A stretch of DNA of 64,000 nucleotides from Fragilaria crotonensis (Eukaryota > Bacillariophyta > Fragilariophyceae > Fragilariales > Fragilariaceae): the NCBI GenBank assembly GCA_022925895.1, contig JAKSYS010000030.1:124001-188000 (forward strand). The letters run 5' to 3'. The translations under genes and the position numbers were made by a program. Shown in pieces: positions 1 to 12,178 of the stretch; position 1 is the first letter of the stretch, and the number at the start of each line of letters is the position of its first letter. The notes beneath the pieces are model-generated. The model was not told the origin of the DNA. It was given only the letters and a program-made list of their open reading frames with translations, and ran no database searches.

Positions 1-3000
1 TGCTCTAGTCTGAATGTCAAGATAGAATCATTGAACTGTTCTTACAAACAGCTCCATTCTGCTTAATGTCGTAGGGAATCATGGAACTCTTACTTGACAT
101 AAAGCTATATAAAAAACTAATTATAGGGTTATCACCATCCATGCCCGGTAGAACATAGCGCGTACCCCGATCCGGCGGTTATCCGCGAGATCTTTGTTTT
201 TTCAGAGTCCTTTTCCCCGTATTATGGTTTTCTCGCAAACAAGTTGCTGTCGGATGATTACCCGGGTAGTAAGTACCTTTTACCTGGGTAAAAGGTTATT
301 ACCCGAGTACTAAAGGGTAAAAGTAACAGCCTCTGGTAAAGGGTAGGGTACCGTAAAGGAAACCCACTTTACCTTTTACCCTTTGACATTTACCTTACCC
401 TGCCGAGTTGCAATACCAACAATAAAACACGCATTTTGCCACTTGGCAATACACAAATTCAATCAAGAACTATCACAAAGGACACAATGATATTTTGGTG
501 AAACGCCAGAATTCCTCCATTCAAGAAAGAAATCGGTCGAGTGGGACGGAATAGATGTGTAGTTTTCTGCAACTTTTTGGTATACTATATCTGCGTTTGC
601 AGATTTTGTCACATGATGACTTCATCACGCCCCCCGATATTAGAAAACTCATTTTCCTTAAGAAATCACCTTTTGTCGCTTGCCTTGTCATTTTTCAATG
701 GACTATGGTTCACCATGATATAGTACTCTGGACTCTGGAGTACCTAGTAACAAAAATAGATTTTCTCTCTTTCATTGCCAAGCCTTTGACTTCCAAGCCA
801 TCATCTGCTTGGAACTTCATTAGAATCAATTCTTGAGATTGGTCATGATGTGCTTCAGAGGTACTCCAGTGAAATTTTACACTGAGTGCAAGCAGGGGTA
901 TTGGTGAAGAGCTTTGTGCAATTCATCAGAGGTGCTAGTACTATTGTACACATATTTCTTATACGCAGCAGTTATAAGCGTGCACCAATCAAAATTTCAC
1001 TTTCCCGAATTCCGATGTCATATTTCAAGATTCCTGGGTGCCCTTTGACTTTTCCAAGATTCCCTTAGGTGCACTGTGTGATTCTGACCAGCCAAGTTGT
1101 ATTGAGGAGTGGACCATTGTTGGCATCATTGCTGTTTTGGTAGTTATTTCTTTATGAAAGACACTAATCATGATGTGTCTCACCATAACTCTGCAACGAG
1201 ACTTCAACAAGGGCAACAATTCCTACAATGAGGAAGTCCTGACTGCGGTAGCTAAAAGCATCACTACAAAGCACCACACTCAAGCATTAATGCATTCCAT
1301 ATCAATCAGAAAAACAAGGACAACAGGGAAATGCCACCCAATTTTCTCCAAGAATTTATGAAATGGGAACGTGGAGTCGGTGAACGCCTTTAATGATGAT
1401 GAGGAACAAAAATATAAACCTCTGTTTACGAGCTGAATGGCAAACACCTCCTAGTATTGCTTGATTAATGATCCAATCAGGATACTACCCAGCCACTTGA
1501 GGCCAGTGTTTTACCTTTGTACAGGGCCAGCCCTCCTCGTCATGAGGCAGCAATGTGACACCACATAAAATAGATCAGGGAATTTTGCTTTCTGGGTTGT
1601 GATTGAGCAGGCTACTATCTGAGACAAAGCATAATGTACTATGTAACACAGCAAGTTGCAAAGTTAATGTCTAGAACTGCCAAATAGTTCAGATCAGTTT
1701 TGAATCTTGTTGTTTGTGAACTTTAGGATGCATGTTGTTATCCTTGCTACCAACAGCCATGGGTCAGCACTGAATTGTTTGCATTGCCTATGTGTGCTTT
1801 CATGGAGGACGAGCATGCCATTGCTCTCTGTATTTTGCTCCGATGACAGGGAGTTTGTTGGCATGACGGACTGTGGTGGGAACTCCACCTTGAACGCAGG
1901 CAAGTACTGTGTTCATGGTGGTGAGCATGAAGCTGGGTCATTGAGCCGCCTGAAGTTCATGAAACAGCCAACATACCCACGGTATTATAGGGCCTCACAA
2001 GTTCCGGCTTGGATTCAAAATGATAGGCCTGAATGGGTGGAGATGCAAGAAAAAACTACTATCAGGCTCTCCCTTTGATTGATTGGGGCTCCTATGAGGA
2101 AGCTTAAAGATATTTGCATTTCAATGCATAATCTGGCACTTCAACAAGGAGGATTTGGGATTTAGAAAACATGTGAACCGACAAAGTATGCCTGAGACAC
2201 AAACACAGAATGAGTTCTAACAATTTTCTATTGTGTGGTCAGTGTACGTGTATGTTACTATATACACAGCAGGACATTCATTATTGAGCTGTTGTGATAA
2301 AACGTGTTGTGAAGACATGATGACGAGTAACAGCATCCAAAACCACACAGCAACTGCTTGTCACTTATCCTCATGTTAGTGCAAAGGGGCCCATTTCACG
2401 AAGCAAATAGTAGGGGCAATTCTATCAACAAGAATTCACCAAACGATAAAATTTTTGGCATTCTTTGCTATTTACGCATGTATCACAATAAAATAGGGGT
2501 CTTGGTTTAAATATTCATGGTCATATCACACTGTTCTTAAGAAGCTATAAGTAGTTGCCATCGGTGTTGCCCGGAACCTTCAGGTCTGCTTTAGAGGACC
2601 TTTGTTGGGCCAGACAACGATCAAGAACTAATCAAAGGAAAAGGTAAGGAAAAAATCTTTTCAGATTACTGCTGTTGACATTCAAAGAGAAGGACAATGT
2701 TCCTGAGGCCATCGTTACATGGTAAAACAAATCATTGAACTTTGAAGTTTCGAACATTCATGGTATCCCATTGTATTTTGGGTTATTTATGAAAATCAAT
2801 TTTGTTGTAACGTTGGTCGTCCATTATCATACAGCAAATCAACCCCTTGCTCAAACATGCACTTAGCATATGAGCAGAAAGATCAAGCCACCCATGTTGC
2901 CTAGTTCCTCTTCTGTAGTTGCCGAAGCAAGGGCGGATGTGTACCTCTAGCTACTAGCATCATGAGTGTTGCAGTCCAGTCAGGTGTTGCTTTGGCCGTA

Positions 3001-5900
3001 TCAGGAGTGACTCGGCAGCCAGTCGTGCCAGCATGTACTAGGACGGCAATGGCAACATTACTATCATGGCTTCAAACAAGAGGAACACACCAATGTACAA
3101 GGAGGAACAAAGCGAAACATATCTATCAGAACCAACCTTCTTCAAACAAGTACACCGAATGACATATTGTTCCTTCACAAGTGTTGTACAAAAGCGTCGA
3201 CATGGCATCATTGAATCGTTGCTGGTGAAAAAGGAAGGAACAGTTGCTCCTCAGACGTACATAGCAACCAGCACTACCGGCAGGATGTTCCCCACGACCA
3301 AATCATGCCATTAAATCAACATACTCATGCACTTTGCTAGTTTGTTGCAGCTGACTCCCCCATATCATAATGACTTCATATTGCATCGGGTATGCTGACA
3401 TGATGCAAAGTGGTGTCTAGTACTAGTATGTTGTTGATGCTATCAATGGACACTCTGACATTAGACTCTCATACAGAGCTGACCATGACAAACATCATGC
3501 AGTAGTAGTGAGCCTTTGAAAGACATCTTTTGGATGTTGCACTACGCAAATGATGGAACCTTTGTGTGGTTACACAATCTAGAGAATCAACCACTGGCTG
3601 ACTCTTTGGCATTTGAAGGGATGTATCTCTTGTCCCAATTTGAAGGTGGGCTTCTTGCACCAGACCTGTGGAGTTTCTGTTAGGCAATACTATGCTTGCC
3701 TCGCTTAACTCAATGTGTATGACAACTCCATATTCTGCAGTCCCTGCTGGTAAGTTTAAATATGCTTGCAATTTTAATCACTCACAGCCAGATTGAGTTT
3801 GCTGCTTTTGATTTGTTGATTTGTAATCCTTTGGAGAGCTGCCATTGCAATGCCAGTCTACATCAAGAAAGCCGTTCCTCTTGTGAATGCACTGTTCATG
3901 CTGCATGAAGTTTGTCAGCGCAATTGATCAACTCCAAGCTGAGATACAACGAGGCATCCCCTTGAAACGACACAAACGCCCTGCAGTGGGGGAGTGGAAG
4001 ACAAAAGTGCCATCCACATTAACTCATGGATGGTGGATTCCAATATTGGGGATAGTGTTGATGTGTTGATCAAGGTTACCGTTGCAACCAAACACGCCAA
4101 TACCACAAGAGCAGGTGCATTCCTTACATGGAGACCTGCCTCGTGATTTTCTGCTTGAGTAGAGACGACGAGCGACTAACCCAAATTGAGTCTGGTGGAT
4201 TCGGACAACGGCATGGTACTGCATATTGTGCTGCTGGGTCTAGAGAATGCTTTTTTACCAAAGGTTGCAACAAATATCTGAGGAGACAGAAAGCTTTTGT
4301 TTTCTTCATTAGACCAAGATTGAGTGAAATACAGCCAGAGATGAGGTCAAGAAATAGTACAGTCCGGACTCGAATGAGATATGGTTTTAATTCAAAACGA
4401 AAGTGATCCAATTTTGGGTGCGCCTTCGGCAACTATTAGCTAGAAAAGTCCTTCTAAAGATGTTTTAGAAAAACGAATAAGATCTAGGTTTGGGAAAGCC
4501 TGAGGAAGGAAACTCTAGCTATAGTAATTAGATACCTCAATTTCTTGACATTGTTGTAATGGACCACCATATCTCACTCAATCTCGGTCTTACATAGTAG
4601 AGGAACGTAATTTCACCACCTCATAAAGTTTGAGCCTGAGAAGCAGTCTCTGCATATATCTGTCAAAAGTTTGTGTATTGTAGAACTGCTGCTAGTCAGC
4701 AATAACAAGGTAGAGTTGGGAGTTATCTTCTGCTTTGACCAGGAAGCAAAATGACTCTTGACTCTTGCGACTGTTCATCTTGTTGTTGACGACATCCAGT
4801 ATAACCAATAGCATGGCTGCTTGTGGCACTAAACGCCGATGACGCAGCATCCGATGCATTAATGTCATCATCCAATTGCTGAAAACTTGACTGCAATAGT
4901 TGGTGACGGTTGGCTAACTCAGAGAAGCAGAAAAAAGATATGATAGTATCACTGAGGAAATGCCAAGTATAATGAAGTCCTTAGGATACTTGTGATCTTG
5001 TTCTTCATTGCCATTAGCATGTCTGCCACCCTTACCTTGCCCACTTCTCTCCCAGTTCTGCATGATTTGAGAAAAGGTCGGACCAAATACTAAGCTTTGC
5101 TTGTCTACACATGAAAAAATTGATGGATCAAAAGACCCATTCAAATGCATGGGAGGTATCAGCCCTGTTGAGCTCAGCATTGTTGGTGGACCATGTGGAG
5201 GCTACCCCTCCTGCATACCACCTTCCCATATTGGAAACAGTGGTATCCTTGACAACGTTTTGACCAGCCACAAACCTGCTGCCACCATCTTTTAGCTAGA
5301 TAGTTTGTTGACAGTTTTCAGCAAAATAGAGAGACTCCTGGCACGTCAGCATCAGCCTCAACATCCCCTATAGCCCGACTGTCACAACTTGCATTACCGG
5401 GTTCAAGGCACAAGCACCTCCCCCTGCTACTACCCCATGCTGTCATACCCCGCAAATACGACGAAGCCTTCGCGGGTACTACCAGGGATCCTGTGAATGA
5501 CAGAGGGGGTGCCGGTGCTGTGTCTGCACCTGCTGCACTCAGGGTTCAGATGTGGCAACTCTGTGATCGACGGGCGATGGCATTCTTATTTCTACTTCCA
5601 GGACTTGATAGTGGGCCGGAGGTACGAACCTCCGTCAATTGATGTGGTATGTGGAATTACAGGGGAACGACAACAGGATTTCAGGAACAAGTCCTGCGCT
5701 TGATCGGTGACATATGACCCCGCCAATATCCTGTCATTGAGACAGGCCATCCAAGTGCCTACACTAATAGTGGCGATGGAAACAGTGCTGGTGCTGGATT
5801 GGGATGAACAAGAGGATGCCCCGCTCCTAGGACCCAACTATGCAATCAGGACACACCCCAATAAGGAGCTAGTGCACCTGCGGCACATGCAACTCCTACC
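1..5900. other. gene-poor stretch, no supported gene
   Basis: I see no convincing gene in this stretch. Open frames are short, overlap on both strands and show no recognisable domain. Bases 240-400 are low-complexity, with repeated GGGTAAA/TTTACCC runs and self-complementary pieces. Bases 105-165 hold a segment related to the small insertion at 7257-7318. Confidence 0.6.
240..400. repeat. TACCC/GGGTA-rich imperfect inverted repeats
   Basis: Short runs such as TTTACCTGGGTAAA, TACCCGGGTA and AAAGGGTAAAAG alternate in both orientations over about 160 bases, so the strand can fold on itself. No coding signal is seen. It resembles a degenerated microsatellite or foldback. Confidence 0.5.
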
Positions 5901-7237
5901 CGAACAATTGCCGCAACGAGTGAAATTCAGGCAGGCATACCTCCCTGCGCGATAACAGCAGATGAGGCCATTGAAGCCTGCGTTAACATGCTGGCATGGC
6001 TTCGGGCCTCCTGCATGACGAGAGAAGGCTCAGGTCCTCTGGTGTGCTTCATTTCTTCATTCCGGTCCATCTGCCCAACCCTGTGTACGAGTATGTGTTT
6101 ACGAAGTTCAATCAAGAAGATCTTCCAGGACACTTGGCCGCCAAGCCCTTGCGGGTGCCAGGGGGACCCACTGGCAATGGCAGTGTCTCCCCCAAGGAAC
6201 TCAGGACTATCATGGTTGCATACAAGAAACGACAAATATGATAACGTTCTTGCAAGCATTGAGGAGGTTGCACTGCTATGGCACTGCTTGGCCAATGCCC
6301 ACAAGAGCATTCAGACGGCCGCACTTGATAAAGAAATGAACAAGGTCTTCATGGCCAGAGGATTGACTACCAACATCTACTGTCCAGTCATCACTAGTAG
6401 CTAGCAGTTGCAACAGATGATCACAAGTTTATCGGACTAGTACTGGATGACTGCATGACCATTTGCCATATTTCATGGTGACCTACTATTCTGGCAAAGC
6501 CCATCATCACCAAGCGCAGGCTGTAGCTATGATGGCCAACCAGTTGTCCCAGAGGCAGCAGAACCCCACTTTCCCAAAACACTGGTCCTGTCAAGACTCC
6601 CAAAAATTGAACTACAATGCAGTGATTTGCCATCCAAGCACAAACCTGTTCCAAGGGACCGGAAGCACTCAACCATTGGTGGAGTCCCCTGGTGGAACCT
6701 GGCCTTAAGCTTCCGGAACCAGCTGGTTCCCTTTACTGAGCTGAGCCGATCAATCATATCCCAGAACCCAGGCTTTCCCATATGCTACTACTATCGTCAA
6801 ATCCTATGTCATTTGCAACTTTGAGTATGCAACTACAACAAGCAAAGTGTAGCCATGAGTGTAGGCAACGCCTGTGAATGAGTGAAAACCCCTTCTTCCA
6901 TGCCCTGCTCCGCAATCTGAAGTATGGCATGATGTTCCACCACTCTAGTCATAGCGGGCGGGAGCCTCATACCTGAAACCTGAACGCATACTATGTGCTG
7001 CCTCTGCCAACAAAGAGACTGTCACAAGCCAGGGTACACCCACCTCCACAGGGAAAACAATGCCCTTAGAAATTGTTGCAAGATAAGGTAATCCCATCAA
7101 CAACACCAACTTTACTAGTACCCCCCTCACACTTTGTGGAAGCTTGGGCAGCATCCTCAGACCAAACTAACAGGCTATCCACTAACAATGCAGAATCTGC
7201 TCAGCTTTGTCCTTCCTAGTAGGTAGTGGGTGACCAG

Positions 7238-7337
7238 CCAGGCTGCCTTCAATTATAAATAAACTAATTATCGGGTTGTCACCGTCTACGATCTTTGGAC
7301 AAGACCATAGTGTGTACCCCAGGCTGCCTTCAATTAT
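7238..7337. repeat. 62-bp insert between 19-bp direct repeats
   Basis: The 19-mer CCAGGCTGCCTTCAATTAT occurs at 7238-7256 and identically at 7319-7337. Between the copies lie 62 bases that resemble bases about 105-165 of the window: both share an ACTAATTAT-GGGTT-TCACC core and a 3' GTACCCC. This is either a small insertion with a target duplication or an 81-bp tandem duplication. Confidence 0.6.
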
Positions 7338-9350
7338 CAACCATGTCCTCGTCCACCCCCCCTTGGTGCTGGGGGCATGTACGTTGAAGATTTTCTCCTT
7401 GTCTCTCAATCACAGGCAATGCCCATCAAGGTCCTTCCCTTGGAACTGCAGGACGCCAATGACGCTGTCTTGCACCCTCTCACACCACAGGACCCCCATC
7501 CGGAACAAATGCGCGTCGGTCAAAAAAATCTCCTGCAGGGTGATGTGCTGGCCTGGACCAGGAAGAAAACGATGTTGGACATCGACACCGTGGCCGACAC
7601 AATATCCTTGCTTTCTCATCATCCCGACCGGCTTTGCAAGCTTTTCCAAACCGTCAGGCCTCGGAAACATCTGCCCACCGGGCAGTGGCATCAAATTCTG
7701 GGAGAACTCCGCATGATAGTGATTGCACTTCCTTCTTATGCCCACGGCTAGTTCTCTGTCCTTCAGGATACACTGGGATGTACTGGCAAGCCTTGCATAC
7801 GTCTGAACCGGCATACTTTTGCTGCAATCAAGGCAATTACGGACTCTCTGCAGTCAGATATCACATAGCTACCTCATGGAATTGGTGCCCTGGCCTTGTC
7901 CAACATTGGTGCAGCATGCTGTGATGCTCATTGCCAGAGGTTCGGAGGCATCTGGTGATTTGATGTACTCAACCCGGATGCCCATCTGGCGGTGGCCTGG
8001 TGGCAACCAGCCATCCACCATTGCAACTTGGTCACCTCCAACCATCCACACAGCAGTTTATTTCCTTTCCAATCTCAAGCTGACTGGCATCATTTCCCAT
8101 CACGGCCTCCTGGTGCAGCATTGGCACATTCACGAGCACATCCTCTGGATTGCCAGCAACAACCACTAATTGCTTGCTTTGGCCACCAAAGGCTCATCCA
8201 CAAGCACCTCAGCGCATGCCTGTCTGCTCTGCCTCAGCACTCTCCACTAGCATTGACCTTGTTATGATGCATCCCTGGCCCTGTCAACCTGATGGCAGAT
8301 GTTGCCAATCATCTGTGGCACTGGTCTGATGATGCCCATCTTACCACCAGTGCAACTTTTGGCTGGATCATACTTCTTTTCCTTGTTCTGGCTGCGCTCA
8401 CCTCCTTGCTGACTGGCGCTTTGCAGGCAACAGCCCATGAGCACGCACTGCCGGACTCAGTCCACATCAGCCAAAGCTGCTGCTGTATGGGTGATTTGGA
8501 TGGCCTTTTGTTCCAGCACAGGCATCTGCCTCCACTCCTAGGGTCCAGCAATCCCATACCTCTTCTTTAACTCTTTGCTCAACACCACTACTGGCCTGGT
8601 GGTAACCTTTCCCCCAGCCAGCCACCTCCTCACCTTCTATGGAGGATGTGCGCCCTAGTAGTATGAAGTGTGGTAGTACAGACATATGCCACACTAAGTG
8701 TCCCATATCCTTGTTTGAATGTATTAAGGCACCTCAATTTTTGCCTCATAACCCTATTTGCCTCCTTGTGGACACCTTAGGATGACCCTCCCACTTAGTA
8801 GTAGGTCCGGCCACAACATTGCTGACTATCTCATCATCGGCTTTTATTTCCTGTTGAGACCCGGCAAATACTTTCCATGCACTCCTTATGATGATGAACT
8901 GATTCGCATCCAGGATATTCAGTGCTGGATTGGCAACTGCCATACCACCTACTAAGCCCTGCCCCAAATATGTTTGTGTCCCTCATCATGTTCACGATGC
9001 AGAAGTACGACATCCGCAACAAAGCAAGACCATCATTCACTCTCATGCTGGCCACCTTCTCCTCTGCCCAGTGGTACACCTCATCTCCCTCCTCTTTGCC
9101 TTGCACATCCAGAGTGGTATCCCGGGCACCTCACTTAATGCCATAGGTTCCATCCCCCCTCGCAACCGCTTTCCCTTTGTCTACACCAGCACACCTACCA
9201 TGCTCACGACACACATTCGCATCATCACAGCGGTGGCAGCATGGTCATGCTTTGCATGGGCATTCATGATGACTGCATCTGCCTCACTGGGTGCTGGTGG
9301 TTGGGCAAGATATACAGATACCTTCATGTATAGGCACAGCCAGATATGAC
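7300..9350 (+). mobile_element. decayed DIRS-like (tyrosine-recombinase) retroelement
   Basis: Several short frames on the plus strand, separated by stops and frame changes, match successive parts of retroelement proteins. At 7377 the peptide MYVEDFLLV matches the reverse-transcriptase Y-x-D-D catalytic block, but with Glu in place of the first Asp. From about 7670 the text GQWHQILGELR followed by an LF-S-LQ block fits the RT-to-RNase H junction. At 8100-8350 come RNase H-like blocks (HILWIASNNH, then VNLMADVANHLWHWSDDA). At 8820-8890 the peptide DYLIIGFYFLLRPGKY is the pre-catalytic segment of tyrosine recombinases found in DIRS-type elements. No intact frame spans any domain, so the copy is inactive. 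Family placement is from memory of these motifs; upstream boundaries and terminal repeats were not found. The flank 5900-7300 may be its 5' part. Confidence 0.65.
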
Positions 9351-11266
9351 AGGCATGGCTGCCACCACGCTCCGGGGTGGCCACTTCTATTATCTCACTC
9401 CGGCCGCACTACCCACCCCAGCCCAGTCTCAAACTCTTTGTTAACTGGGCTCCCGTCTGCAGTTGATCCCCCCTTTGACACAACTTAGCACACCATACCC
9501 CTCCAATCACTTTCACCTGCTCGAACATGTGGTATGGTGGTATGGAGGTTTGAGTACTTGCACTGGTACCGGGTGCCAGGTGCAACACACTATATTTGAC
9601 TACTGACGACTGACGACCTAAGCAATACGGTGGTCTAGGTAGTGTACTGGTTTTTTACGGTGTACCGGCACTGCAGTATGAAATATGAGTATCTATGAGA
9701 TGCTCCTCGTTCCTCGCGTCAAGGTGGTGGTGACTTGTGACTTGTGACCTGTGACCGCAACCCGCAACCCGCAACCCGCAACATTGGCAAACTGCGTGAA
9801 GTTGCGTTAAGAAACGGTTTAGAATTTGTTTTAAAATCCCAACCATTGCTGTAGTATGCACGTATATTCATTTCGACTCTGCAACACTGCAACTACCGTA
9901 TTAACATAGTACTGTAGTATGCTGCATCGAAGATACTGCCTGCAGCAGACATGCATACTGGTCCTGTTTTGCTTCCATTGGCGCTGTCAACCCTTCAAGA
10001 ACTTGCAGGGACAGGAAATTCCCTTCGGAAGTTCCTGGTTTATTGCTTCTGAACGAAACGGCAGTTACGGATAATTCGTTGCCTTCAATCATTCAAACAT
10101 TCCAACATCCCCAGAAAAAAAGTCTTCTTCAGTCACAAATGAGACGGCCCAACGACATCACGAACGGACATTTCAAGCTGGAGAAGGGCGTCATCCAGCG
10201 AAACAGTTCAGCGAAGTTTCAAAACGACACCTTGGCAGAGACATGACGACATCACTGAAACGTCGAAATAATCTCAGGTTGGGCGTTAATATAACTTTAC
10301 GTAATACTCCAATACAGTACTGTGGTACGCCAGTACCAGGTATCGGTAATGGTTCGGAAGTGCATACATGTACCTGGTATCATACCGGTATCGAGCGTGG
10401 AACATGGGTGCAGTAATTACTTGCACCGAGGAAATCACGTAGATCTATAAATTTAGCTTTCGTCGCTCAGGTTTGACATCGAGTTTTTCTGGACCTCCCA
10501 GTACAGTACCATATTGGAGACATGGTCGTACCCGTGTTAAATGTACTACTACTAGCATCGTAGGGCCGATTGAGAGAAAATGATTTATATTCTTACTGCA
10601 CATAAAAAGCAATACTATTCCTCCACTATTCCAAAAAAAGCAGGTCACCGTCGGCTCAATTGGTCATTGAATGTCATTCTTTGTGACCCCAACCCTGGCA
10701 TCGTACATGTGATTATTTGTTGATCACGATCGATTGGAAACTGAGTAAACTAATGAGTATTGGGACTAGTACTGCCCTGCATTCTTTGGTCTCATTCGAA
10801 AGAAAAGTCATGCACCTGTCATTTGAATAAGTAAAAGGCATTTTGATTGTCTTGAGAATGTCGTGAAATTTCATCGGGGACATATTCGTGGAAATAGAGA
10901 TCGGGAGTAAGTTCGAAAAATAGTGGACATTTGATCCTAAGATTATGTCTCGGGTGGGATGTGTGTCTGATCGTGATTTGATTGCTATCGTTGTGTTTGG
11001 TCTTTCAGACTTAGATGCTACCTCACATCTGTACCAGATCATACTATCGTTTTGATTGTCGATTGCGACAATTGTTAAATGTTTTATACCTTTCTCCGTC
11101 GTAGAATTTCACGAGATATCCTCGGTATGTCAGGCCCAGAGAAAAAAAATCCGAGGGGAACACTTTCCCCTTTTCCCGGAAGCACACAAAACCGGTCCCG
11201 ATCACTCCCGAAACTGTCACGCTTTTCATCCAGAGTTCGCACCTACTTGACTCATAACATTCAACC
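9351..11266. other. intergenic stretch, no supported gene
   Basis: No gene is recognised. Bases 9729-9780 hold two micro-tandems (GACTTGT-type and CAACCCG-type heptamers). GTAC-rich text such as AGTACTGTGGTACGCCAGTACCAGG is frequent near 10,300-10,400. The last 200 bases precede the gene at 11,267 and probably contain its promoter and 5' leader. Confidence 0.5.
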
Positions 11267-11932
11267 ATGCCAGTTGCCAACCGCTTCCCACAACATAAGC
11301 TCTTGCAGCCTGAAGGCCTTACTACCGCTGAGAGTGTCAAACGCTCAAGCACGCCTGCCCCCAAGCCAATTGAACGTCGTCGCGTTCACTTCAAGGAAAC
11401 TGTCTCTGTCAGACCTATACCTCACGTAGACAACATCCCCGTCGACGAAGTGGCCGCTGTTTGGTTCTGTAAGAAAGACTTTGAAGATATGAAGAAATCC
11501 TTCGCCACCACTCTACGATTGATCGCCTACGGAGAGTTCAAGGCAGACGACGCGGAGCACTGCGCTCGCGGTCTTGAATTTCGCACCCGGGCCGGTGCTC
11601 TCGCACGAAGAGAGAACAAGTGGAATGCTCTTAACGCAGTTCTTGACGAACAAGATCGCCAACGAGAGCTTGGAATCAACAACGACAAATTGTTGAGCCA
11701 AATCTACATCACCGAGAACCGACTCTGCAGACAATCTGCATTGGAACTCGGTCGCCAAGACGAAGAAGAAGCGCGAGAATATGTGGTTACACCTGTGGTT
11801 GAAGACGATGTCATGGCTGACAGCTCTTCGGAATCTGATGAAGAAATGGACTACTGTGAAGAATATGCAACACGATCAACGCTGAGAGCGCCTTCATCAC
11901 AAAGAAAGACAAGGCATGGAATACAGGAGTAG
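11267..11932 (+). CDS. diatom-type conserved hypothetical protein (221 aa)
   Basis: Single-exon frame from ATG at 11267. The protein has an N-terminal stretch with a basic VHFKETVSVR-type block, then PVDEVAAVWFCKKDFEDMKK, then ARGLEFRTRAG and NAVLDEQDRQ, and an acidic Ser/Glu-rich tail. This order (V-x-F then W-F/Y...DF, then RGLE-RT, then AVL-EQ) is one I recognise from a large family of hypothetical proteins expanded in diatoms; its function is unknown to me. No signal peptide or membrane segment is seen. An AATAAA-like signal follows the stop at about 11953. It converges with the exonuclease fusion gene, whose stop lies 246 bases away. Family recognition is from memory; gene reality is well supported by length and composition. 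Confidence 0.75.
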   Translation: MPVANRFPQHKLLQPEGLTTAESVKRSSTPAPKPIERRRVHFKETVSVRPIPHVDNIPVDEVAAVWFCKKDFEDMKKSFATTLRLIAYGEFKADDAEHCARGLEFRTRAGALARRENKWNALNAVLDEQDRQRELGINNDKLLSQIYITENRLCRQSALELGRQDEEEAREYVVTPVVEDDVMADSSSESDEEMDYCEEYATRSTLRAPSSQRKTRHGIQE

Positions 11933-12178
11933 ACACAGCTGCCTCTTGAATGAATAAATTGTATCAATAGTCATCAAATATTCGCGACGAAACTTTCTTA
12001 TTACTTTGCCCGTACAGTACACATGTGACATTTTCGATCGAATGATCCTTATTGTTCCACCCACCCGGTTCCCATTGCAACTATGATACTTCAGTACATC
12101 GCACCGACGGGAGACGGGTTATATCCTGTACTTCATCTCGGCAGATTTACGTTTTAGGTATATACACTGAGGTTGGGC

